From Thalassiosira profunda (taxonomy: Eukaryota; Bacillariophyta; Thalassiosirophyceae; Thalassiosirales; Thalassiosiraceae): 16,952 nucleotides of DNA. Position 1 is the first letter of the stretch. Each line of letters starts with the position of its first letter. The stretch covers positions 1-16,952 of the forward strand of contig JALLAP010000187.1 in the NCBI GenBank assembly GCA_036939355.1, written 5' to 3'. The position numbers and the translations under genes were made by a program. Below are positions 1 through 7,538 of this stretch, piece after piece. The notes below the pieces were generated by a model, which saw only the letters and a list, made by a program, of their open reading frames with translations, did not search any database and was not told the DNA's origin.

Positions 1-799
1 TGGGTGAGGAGAAGATGCGGAGGGCGCGAGCAGCCGACGAAAGGGACATTACACTCGATAGGACGACGTCTCGGGCGAGGGGGGAGCAGAAGGGAAGGTA
101 TTGCAATTTGGAAGGTCGTAGATACATAACACACTTTATTGTTTTGCAATAGTTGCAATCGACGGACCGATCTCCTCGTTGTCGCGATCGTTCCTCCGTT
201 GTGTTGTCCTCGCCCTCCTTCATATTCTCCTTCTCTTGGCGTTTTGCAGATGCGAACTTGTTGGCTGTGCGTGTAGTTTGTGGTGCTATCTTCCCCTCGC
301 GACCGAGTCGAAGCCCGACGCCCGCGGCCATCATTCCGCCCAAACCAAGGACGACGGACGACAATCGTAGCCCTTCTTCGATGTGATGGGGCTCACGGAT
401 ATTCCAGAGACGAGGGGTGTGGCGGGCGATGGGGAAGGAGACAGGGCCGACGGAGGAGACGCACATTCAACAATCAAACAAGAAAACATGTTGCAATTAG
501 ATTCGTAAGAAGTTACGGGACGGGACGGTGTGCGGAGACGACGGAGAGACGGCGCAAGCGGATCCACTAATGACTCCGCCCGGCGTTCTACGCTTCCCAC
601 GAAAGGGTGGCTTGAAGCGCACGCCCAACTCAGGCTCCGCCTCGGACGATCCGTATGCCGGTCGCTCCACCGGGGTGCACGATCCGCCGGCACACCTCCT
701 CTGGCCAGCGGGAAGACTCGCACGTCGACCAATCCGGGTACCTCGACGACACCGCCGGGCAGCTGCACTCGCTCGGCCGCGCCTCTGGTTGCTCCGCGG
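1..799. other. Stretch without a supportable gene
   Basis: Several frames stay open here because the sequence is GC-rich, but none has a recognisable domain, a good start context or partner splice sites. TTGCAA occurs at 101-106, 144-149, 153-158 and 491-496, matching a word seen in other non-coding parts of the window. On the minus strand the frame read from about 768 downwards looks protein-like over about 35 residues. It may be a continuation of the decayed segment at 800-1790. Apart from that I see nothing here. Confidence 0.5.
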
Positions 800-1790
800 C
801 ATCATCTCCGGCCAGCTCCGCTCGTCCGCGAACACCGCCCGGAATTCCACGGTGCCGTCGCCGGTCCAGTCATCGCGTGTCCCGTCGACAGCGAGCCCCA
901 CAACACCTCCACGGCAATTGCCTCGCTCTGCGCCTCACGCACAGGATGCGAGCCTCCGGGTTCGCCAAAGTTCGAACGAGCGCCCGATTTTCCGCTTGTA
1001 CCACCCCACGCCGCATCATCGCCCGTCAGCACCCGCGCTCGGCCACGAGTGCAATAGCACCACGAGCGATCGCAAGCATGGAGGCCACGCGCTCGGGCTC
1101 GAGCGGGAGCAGCTCGCCCTCGTATCTTCCCCGGAACCGTGCAGAGCACCCGCCGGTCCGAGCTCGTGGCGAAAGTCCGGGGCAAGCACCCCCGAAATAC
1201 AATCGCCACCCATTCCCCCGACGACCAGCCACCTCCCACGCAATATTTCCCCGCGGACTCGCCCTCGATTTGTCTCTATCGACGTCAAAGCCCGAGGACG
1301 GTTCACCTCGTCCCGCTCTCTCCCCCCATTCCCCATCAAATCCTGCGCGAACGAAAGCAAAATGAAGAGAATATGAGAACGCTCCCCGACGACGAATTTG
1401 CAGCTCCCCTCCCGCTGTCACGCGCTCGGTATCGAGCTGGCATCCCTCCAGGCCCCGCTGTCCGCGGACGATCGCATCTACCACCCTCAAATCGCCGTCA
1501 TATATCCTCGCGAAAATAAGAACATCAGCGCTCACCTTCTTCTTTTACATTTCGGGGTGCTCGGGGGAGCACGCCCCGCGATGCCGGACGCGAAACTGAC
1601 CCGGGGACGGCCCGCCGCAGTTGCAATCTTGGACGAGAGGGCGGCCGAGGCAGCGATGGCGCCGGCCTTCCAGTGGAGCGACGCCGCCCCCGAGAGGTTG
1701 GCACTTCAGCGCCCACGCGTCCGCGTGAAAAGAGGGCAGCCGCAGGCGGCACCCAGCGATGGACGGGCACCGCAGGCGTCCTAGGCGCCG
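800..1790 (-). pseudogene. Decayed minus-strand gene copy A, paralogous to 2890-4140
   Basis: I do not recognise the family. The segment aligns along most of its length with 2890-4140. Shared anchors in the same order and spacing include CCAAAGTTCGAACGAGCG at 965-982 (3236-3253 in copy B), CTCGCCCTCGTATCT at 1113-1127 (3398-3412) and GGTCCGAGCTCG at 1155-1166 (3439-3450). Both copies keep a minus-strand splice donor (GTGAG) and acceptor (GCAG or ACAG) at aligned places. Minus-strand peptides are also shared, for example DGTVEFRA here and DGAVEVWA in copy B, and TSGKSG with RSNFG in both. However, the shared peptides fall in different frames and are interrupted by stops. Small indels have therefore broken the coding sequence, which argues for a pseudogene pair rather than two working genes. 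A repeat family that was never coding is the alternative. Confidence 0.4.
1343..1535 (-). other. Candidate intron in copy A
   Basis: On the minus strand the sequence reads AGAAG, then GTGAGCGCTG at the donor, and ends in a T-rich run and GCGCAG before GATTTG. The 193-nt interval corresponds to 3609-3989 in copy B, where both splice sites are kept although the interval is twice as long. Conservation of both ends with a free-floating middle is what an intron in a duplicated gene would look like. Confidence 0.4.
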
Positions 1791-2079
1791 CGGAGGCGGG
1801 CCGGCGTGGCAGCCGAGGCCCAGGACCGGGAAGAGGTGGCGCGTGGCGCATGGGGTGGGTGCCTGAAAAAATCTTTGGCGTCAGCGTCAGGCGTCGCCGC
1901 AGAAAAACGCCACACAAAAAAGCGCAAAGGCGCTCCTCGCGCAAAGGCGCTCCATAGAGCCGCCACCTACCCCCCGCCCAAACGGGGCGCCGACTCGTGT
2001 CTCTAGAGGCGCTCTTCCCCTGTCGTGCGTGGCGGTCGGCGACCGCGACAGCGGGCCGTTTTGGCGGAGCACCACCCTC

Positions 2080-2502
2080 ATATCCCAACTATTTCGTTAC
2101 CTACCGTTCAGACGGTAGGTATCGTAACCATAATATGTTTCTACGGCGTCGACGAGGATTTTTTACCTACCGTGTCTCTCGTAAGAGGACATATGGTTAC
2201 CTACCGCGTGTAGGCCTCGTACAAAATCTACGTACGTACGAGAGGAATTCGTGAACCCATTTATTCGAAATAATTTTGAATAAAAATCCCGTTGCTCCTT
2301 TCTTATAAACGGCGGAATTAGTATTAAGATAGGACATTTTCCGACTCGGAGGCAAGTTTGACCCCTTCTCGATTTTTATTTCAGTACCAGCGCGTATGTA
2401 GCTTACCTACCGCCTTACCTACCGTTTGGACATTTAAACGTCGAAAGTCAGAAGGGGACCACCTACCTACCGCGAACGGTAGGTAAGAAATAGTTGGGAT
2501 AT
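2080..2502. mobile_element. MITE-like non-autonomous DNA transposon, about 420 bp
   Basis: The left end begins ATATCCCAACTATTTC (2080-2109) and the right end (2474-2502) is its inverted copy. The inverted repeats match over 29-30 bp with one single-base indel. The element has no open frame of note and is AT-richer than its surroundings. The word TTACCTACCG or its complement recurs eight times: 2097, 2113, 2163, 2197, 2403, 2415, near 2463 and 2477. Just inside each end it folds into a small hairpin (ACCTACCG...CGGTAGGT). Two readings of the target duplication are possible. One is TCA at 2078-2080 and 2502-2504, with ends TATCCC; the other is TA at 2081-2082 and 2500-2501, with ends TCCC. The superfamily is therefore open between 3-bp-duplicating types and Tc1/mariner. 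Confidence 0.8.
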
Positions 2503-2889
2503 CAGCAGGAGCAGTACCTACGTAACCTGGTACCTACCAAACCACCGACCAAGTCACCTACCCATCGACCAACCTCCCCACCTACTTTTTGGTCGCCGTC
2601 TGCGACGAGCCTTTCCTGACACGCCCAGAGGCCATCAAGGCGGATTTGGGCAGCTACTCCGATCGCCACAAAAATTGGGTGGAGTTCATGATGCCAATCG
2701 GAGTCGCCGTATCTTGAAAATTGAGGCGTCCAAACCAAAGTCCGGAGCCCAAATGTCGTGCGACGGAAAGAGTGGAGAGGATTGCTACTGCGGGGGAATG
2801 TGATATCCGAATGCACACAAAAAGGATTCAACACATATAAATCAGCTATCATTACCGCAATCCTACGGATACGGGCTGCTTCGGCGATC
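2503..2889. other. Spacer with degenerate CCTACC motifs, no supportable gene
   Basis: The first 80 bases after the inverted-repeat element still carry loose CCTACC and CCTACG words (about 2514, 2531, 2556 and 2580), as if the element once extended further or landed beside an older copy. A 116-codon minus-strand frame (2502-2852) runs into the element's own end and has no recognisable domain, so I do not call it a gene. Confidence 0.4.
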
Positions 2890-4140
2890 TCTTCCAGAAG
2901 GTCTGGATGCTCATTGACACCGTCGCCGCCCAGACCTCCACGGCGCCGTCGCTCGTCCCGTGCCGAAGTTTGTCAACAGGACCTCTGGCGAGAGCTCTAC
3001 CACACCTCCAGGCAATCGCTTCGCGATGCACCACCACGAACAGGATACGGAACCAGCCTCCGCACTCCCCCCGGTCGTCCCACTCCACCTCGGACACAGA
3101 ACATGATTTGCACCGCTCGAGCAACTGCACGAGCTGCACCCCCGGCGCCAACAGCTCGCCCTCCAACCACTCCAGGACAATTATCTCGCGCTCCGTTCCA
3201 CGACCTACAGGGTGCCAGCCTCCCGCGTCGCATCACCAAAGTTCGAACGAGCGTCCCCCGATTTCCCGCTCGTGTCATCCCGCCCGGCAGCACCCTGTTC
3301 GAGCTGCGAACGCTCGGCCGCGATTGCAAGAGCACAAACGCCATCTCGAGCATGAGTGCCACGCGCTCGTGGCGCTGGTATTGCTCGAGGCGAGCGCCTC
3401 GCCCTCGTATCTCCCCTGGGACAGTACCGGCACCCGACGGTCCGAGCTCGATGGCGACTGTTGTCAGGGGCCAACACCTCGCAATACGATCGCCGCCCAT
3501 CTCCCCCTATGGCCAGCCATCTCCCACGCACTCATGCCCCGCGGAATTGCCCTCTACTGGTTTCTATTGATGCCGACGCCCGAGGATGGATCATCTCCAT
3601 CATGCATCCTGTGCAAACGCAAGCAAAAGAAGGGAGAAGTGAGATTCATAAAGTTGCAAAGCCAATTTCCACCCGCACTCCCGCGCCTCATCCTCGTGCC
3701 AACGTCCGCCGCGGAATAGACGAGGAAAGAGCAAACATGGCCGCTCTATCTCTGCTCCCCGCCCTCATTCAATATCATATTAATTGTGTAGTGCATACTC
3801 ATACAAAATAATAATCATATCCCAGATTTGCAATTCGACGCACAACACGCAGCTCCCCTCCTTCTAACACGCGGCCTCAATCGATACAAAGGCCTGTCAC
3901 CCTCCAGGCCACACTGCTGGCCGCGGCCGATCGCGTCGCCTCTACCCTCCTCCTCTTCTCGCGAAAAAAAATGGACATCACGTACTCACCTTCTACTTTT
4001 GCAATTCGATCGAGGCGCGGCACGTGGGCACCGAAAACGCAGGGCCCGCGGTCGAACATTCGAGGAGATGATGGCGGCCGAGGCGGCGCGGCGCCCTCCA
4101 TCCAGCGAGGGACGTCGGCCTCGAGCGCTGGAGGGCCGAT
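2890..4140 (-). pseudogene. Decayed minus-strand gene copy B, paralogous to 800-1790
   Basis: This is the longer copy of the duplicated segment and has the same order of anchors as copy A. It carries about 170 extra bases (about 3060-3230) missing from A, and a longer intron. Read on the minus strand, pieces look clearly protein-like. One frame (2852-3166) contains an EGELLAPGVQLVQLLER stretch and later DGAVEVWAATV; another contains RHERVALMLEMAFVLL. The first resembles EGELLPLEPERVASML in copy A, hinting that the ancestral protein had a repeated helical unit. Stops and frame changes separate these pieces, so no continuous product can be read. A still-spliced gene with further unseen introns is possible but less likely. 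Confidence 0.4.
3609..3989 (-). other. Candidate intron in copy B
   Basis: On the minus strand the donor is GTAGAAG followed by GTGAGTACGTG, and the acceptor is a T-rich run ending GCACAG before GATGC. The 381-nt interval corresponds to 1343-1535 in copy A. It contains an AT-rich stretch (about 3760-3830) unlike the flanking exonic sequence. TTGCAA words at 3654-3659 and 3828-3833 lie inside it. Confidence 0.4.
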
Positions 4141-5135
4141 CTCTCGAGAGGAGGGGAAGGGCACGGCGGGATCCCGCGCCGTTTTCGAGACGCGCAGCGG
4201 CAAAGAGGCGTTGTGAGCCCCACTGGTGGTCGGGGCGGGGGCGGCAGGAGGCGTCCGCGCGCGGCGGAGGGGGGCAAGGGCAAGTAGGACGCCGGCTCAG
4301 TAGCTGACTGGCTGACGCTCGGCCCGCCTCTTCCCGCGGCGCTCCTGCTGCGCGCTCCGTTCGGCCGTCCCGCGCCCCTCTCTCCCGACGCGTAGCCACC
4401 TCCCGGACCGCCCATCCTTCGGTTGTAGCGCCACCGCCGCCGCCGCCGCGTCGCTATTCGTCATCGACGGCACCTGCGCTTTCATCGCGACGACTCCGTC
4501 TCCTCCGCTCGTCATTGCCGCGGCCACACGACGTGTCGCTGGGCCCTCCTCGTCGGCGGACCCCACCCCGTCCTTCACATCGTCGCTGCACTCGACATCG
4601 GACCGCCCGTCCCCGCCGCAGCGGCCCCCGAAACCGGCACGATCATCCGGGTTTGATGCAACTGCACGGGCCGTTCACGTGCACCGTCCCCGGCGTCGTC
4701 CCGCGCAGCCGCACCGTCGTGCGCCCACCGTCCCGGCGGCCCCCTCCGCGGTACATAAAAAGACAATATTGCAATATTGCAATTGGTGGGCATCCTCGTA
4801 GCGCCGGAAAACGACGCGGGGACTGATCGGGGGAGTAGATTGAGAGGTATGTTTTGCGTTTGCCTCGTGATATATATATTTGCAATGCAACACAAATATC
4901 TCACATCACTGGCACCATCCCCCTCCTCCACCCCCTCTCTGCAGATTAATATAAAATTGGCATCCAACCCAACCGCCACGCCGCCCCGCTCCGTCGTTTT
5001 CGTCGTCGTGTCCAAGCACCCAAGCTGTTAGCTCGTTTCCGGGCCGTTCGGGAGACCAACCTCATCCAAAGAACATTTGTTCTGACAAACTGACTGAAAC
5101 ACTTTCGGCAGTAACGGCCATTCCAGAGCCATAGG
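4141..5135. other. GC-rich to AT-rich intergenic stretch upstream of the 655-residue gene
   Basis: No gene is supported. The left part is very GC-rich and includes a CCG microsatellite at about 4431-4450. A minus-strand frame at 4297-4578 starts with ATG (MKDGVGSADEEG) and could be the first exon of copy B's ancestral gene, but it ends at a stop with no convincing splice donor. From about 4750 the sequence becomes AT-richer, with TATATATA at 4871-4879 and several TTGCAA words, as expected of a promoter for the rightward gene starting at 5136. Confidence 0.4.
4769..4885. promoter_or_regulatory. TTGCAA cluster upstream of the 655-residue gene
   Basis: Three copies of the palindrome TTGCAA lie at 4769-4774, 4777-4782 and 4880-4885. 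The first two sit within ATATTGCAATATTGCAATTG, and the third follows a TATATATATT run. They are 250-370 bp upstream of the start at 5136, but because the word is palindromic they could equally serve a leftward transcript. The role is inferred from recurrence of the word in the other non-coding regions and just upstream of the beta-glucanase start. Confidence 0.35.
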
Positions 5136-7179
5136 ATGAGAGGTCTCCCGACGGTATCGGATCCGAGCTCTCAGTGCGGGTGCTTCACGTTTGCGTGGTA
5201 CAACGATGGGACTGTGTTTGGCTATTTGCATCCGAAGGGCCGGAAGATTCCGGCCATCTCGGGGGAGCGGACAGAATGCATCCAACTCATGTCCTGCTGG
5301 AACCAGGTGAAGACGAACCACTTCTTTGTGGCCGCCGCCAGCCCAAAGTCCTTCACCAGCGTCAAGCCGGGAACCTACGTGGAGGGACTGTTCTTCGTCC
5401 TTGTGCGTGGGGTGTACCACTGCCCTTTGCGTGGGTCCTTCTTCGTGGAGTTCCATCGATCCCAAGACGGGGTCCCCATCTGCGACTTAATCAACCAGAA
5501 CAGGAGCAATTCGGCCGCCATTGCTCGGAAGGCATTCCACCCTGTCGTCGAGGAGGTGGAGTTCACCCAACTCTACCTGCAGTACCTCTCCCAGATTTCC
5601 GGCCCCAGAGCCGACGACTGGACGGGTGGTGTCCGGAAGTACCCGCAGGACGGCAGGTGGCTGCTTCAGTGCGGCAGGCAGCCGGACAGCTGGTGTTCCT
5701 CCGATCCCTTCCCCAACTCCTCCAGCAACGAGTACATCTCCATGCCCAAAGCATCCAAGCGGCCGGGCAGCTATTTGCAAGACAACAGGGGCAAAGCTGT
5801 CAACAAGTGTGTGCGTGCGCCAAAACTTCAACAGCAGAGCGACGCCACCACTACAGTCATCTACACCATCCAGAGGCTGTCGTCGACCTATTTGGGCAAC
5901 TTTGAGAAGCCATTTCTGCAGCTCTGCGTTTCCGGTCGGGAGTCCTCCCTCCAGCTTGTGGCTCCCATTACCAAGGCCCAAAGAATAGAACTGCTCGAGG
6001 TCATGACAGAAACGGGCCCTGTGGCAGCACATGCATTCAACGACAAACTGGCCGAGCTCAGTGGGCAGATCGACGCCAAGCCTTTCAACATTCGTAAGCT
6101 TAAGCTCAACGAGGTGAGTTGGTGGTTGGCTCGGAGAGAACTTGTGCGACGATTGATGTCTCTAACCATCATTCCTTTTCGTCTCTCAGTCAAATTCCAA
6201 TACAGTAGTATCTGTGATTGGCAGTCCGGCCGACCTTGACGGCATCGAAACCCAGGAAGTGACCCCTGGAGTCTTCACAGAAACCCGCCAGAGCAACGCA
6301 TATGACTACGACATTCCGGGCTTTGTCGTTTTCAGATGCTACGCCTGGTCGTTTCTGAAGTTTCTGACTCCCACTCTGTGCTCTCTGATTGAGTGTATCT
6401 TCTACTCAAGGGGTATGGAGCGGAGGAAGTGCCTCCATTCCGGGTCGTTTCACATGATTGGGCCTCGCCAGACCGGATTGGCCAGTGGGTCAATGGCCCG
6501 GCCGGCCACTCTGTATTTTGAGAATGACTACTGGAGCAAGAGGAAGCACCGAACCGACGCCCTACCATTGATCCAATCGGCAGTCAACGTCCTTGGGGAG
6601 CAAGCCATGCAGCACCAGAGCTCCTGCGGAGACATCATTCTCCACCTCTACCGAAGAGTCCTCGAGGACGACGGGCTGTCGTTGGACGTCGCCAAGATCT
6701 GTGTCTACAACATCCTCACCCACAGCAACTTCTTCAACACGGCCCACAACGACAAGGACTGCATGTTCAAAAAGCACTCCAATGCCATCCGAGACCTCAT
6801 TTTGAAGTCTTCTTTTCCTGTCCTGAAGCGTTGGCTCAGCTCCTTCGACACCATCTTTGGAGCCGAAATGGATCTTCCTCTGCCCACGACATGTTGTTGG
6901 AGTTTGGTGGAGGCCGACGACAGCTGGATCCACCTTCAGATGTTTGTTCTGGTAGATTTGCTCATTGGTTTTGATCTCGGTTCGGACATCATGGCGGACA
7001 TGGGCCAGCTGGGTGCCACGTTTTACGGACCGGTGGTCAAGCACCTCACGTCTGCTCCACTTTGGGTCTCAAACGACGAGACCAGAGCCACCATCGTGTG
7101 CCCCGGCAGGTGCTACAACCTGGCTTGGGGAAGAGGTGGTGGCCCCCCTCCGGCCACTAGAACGTCGGAGACCTTGTAA
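5136..7179 (+). CDS. Unknown 655-residue protein, possible 2OG/Fe(II) dioxygenase-like C-terminal domain
   Basis: Two exons (5136-6113 and 6190-7179) join in phase 0 across a 76-nt intron into one 655-residue frame. The ATG at 5136 is the first in frame after an upstream TAA. I do not recognise the first 330 residues, which are rich in Cys and aromatic residues. In the second half, FNTAHNDKDC gives an H-x-D pair at about 512/514. About 97 residues later comes FYGPVVKHLTSAP with His 611, then Arg 625, followed by a short strand and YNLAWGRG. HxD...H with an Arg about 14 residues on is the metal- and 2-oxoglutarate-binding layout of double-stranded beta-helix dioxygenases, including TET/JBP-type DNA-base oxidases. 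This is inference from pattern only. The gene converges on a MULE-type gene; some fungal and algal TET/JBP genes are known to travel with transposons. No signal peptide or membrane segment is evident. Confidence 0.75.
6114..6189 (+). other. Intron of the 655-residue gene
   Basis: The donor is GAG then GTGAGT, and the acceptor is a pyrimidine-rich TTCCTTTTCGTCTCTCAG before TCAAAT. The length is 76 nt, phase 0. Reading through the donor soon meets a stop (GGRP-stop after 6230), whereas splicing continues the frame for 329 more residues. Confidence 0.85.
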
Positions 7180-7183
7180 TAAA
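7178..7183 (+). terminator. Candidate poly(A) signal overlapping the stop codon
   Basis: AATAAA begins at the second base of the TAA stop codon of the 655-residue gene. If used, the 3' untranslated region would be only some tens of bases and would end before the tandem array that begins at 7241. TGTAA (7175-7179), a poly(A) signal in green algae, overlaps it; which, if either, is used cannot be seen. Confidence 0.4.
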
Positions 7184-7240
7184 TAGTAGTGTTGCTGTGA
7201 AACATTTACTATGCATTTAAGACTAGGCTTCGTTCCCTCT

Positions 7241-7450
7241 CCGTTCAGTATTTGACTCACGATAGTAGTCCGTTCGGTATTTGACTCACGATTGTAGTCC
7301 GTTCGGTATTTGACTCACGACAGAAGGCCGGCGCACGATAGTAGTCCGTTCGGTATTTGACTCACGAGCGTAGTCCGTTCGGTATTTGACTCACGAGCGT
7401 AGTCCGTTCGGTATTTGACTCACGACAGTAGGCCGTACAGTATTGACTTT
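7241..7450. repeat. 29-bp tandem repeat array, each full unit carrying TGACTCA
   Basis: Units starting CCGTTCGGTATTTGACTCAC begin at 7241, 7270, 7299, 7346, 7375, 7404 and 7433, exactly 29 bp apart apart from one 18-bp unit at 7328 that has lost 11 bases including TTGACTC. The first unit has one base change and the last is degenerate. There are no spacers. Six units keep TTTGACTCACGA, which contains TGACTCA, the palindromic site bound by AP-1/Gcn4-type bZIP proteins in other eukaryotes. The array lies between the 3' ends of two convergent genes, so a promoter role is not obvious. Confidence 0.9.
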
Positions 7451-7475
7451 GGGAGGGTTCGAACCCCAGACCCAT

Positions 7476-7519
7476 CCCTAACCCTAACCCTAACCCCAAC
7501 CTCAACCCAACCCTAACCC
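7476..7519. repeat. Interstitial telomere-type repeat (CCCTAA)n
   Basis: Three perfect CCCTAA units (7476-7493) are followed by decayed ones (CCCCAA, CCTCAA, CCCAA, CCCTAA) to 7519. The minus strand reads TTAGGG, the telomere repeat of many algae, stramenopiles, fungi and animals. The tract starts about 25 bp after the 29-bp array and ends about 20 bp before the stop codon of the leftward MULE-like gene. It would therefore be transcribed as UUAGGG in that gene's 3' untranslated region unless cleavage comes very early. Confidence 0.8.
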
Positions 7520-7538
7520 AAAACACACCTAGAGATGT

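Noticed and set aside
528..1376. 282-codon plus-strand frame rich in Pro, Ser and Arg
   Set aside because: Long frames are expected by chance in such GC-rich DNA, composition is low-complexity, and the paralogous segment at 2890-4140 does not keep the frame. The splice-site evidence favours the minus strand.
2645..2660. CAGCTACTCCG shared with the palindrome array at about 11270
   Set aside because: Only 11 bases match and there is no palindrome at this place; probably coincidence.
2758..3719. Two 270-codon plus-strand frames in different phases
   Set aside because: They overlap each other, are Pro/Ser/Arg-rich, and their counterparts in copy A are not kept in frame.
5174..5905. 243-codon plus-strand frame inside the 655-residue gene
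   Set aside because: It overlaps the spliced gene in another frame, has low-complexity composition and no domain, and does not benefit from the intron.
5487..6032. 181-codon minus-strand frame opposite the 655-residue gene
   Set aside because: It is a shadow of the sense codons in GC-rich sequence; no splice sites or domain.
7241..7450. CRISPR-like array because of 29-bp periodic repeats
   Set aside because: The units abut directly with no variable spacers, the sequence is eukaryotic, and there are no cas genes. It is a tandem repeat.
7455..7468. tRNA or tRNA-derived SINE suggested by GGTTCGAACCC, a perfect match to the B-box
   Set aside because: No A-box at the right distance upstream, the T-stem pairs only three bases, and no acceptor stem can be formed.
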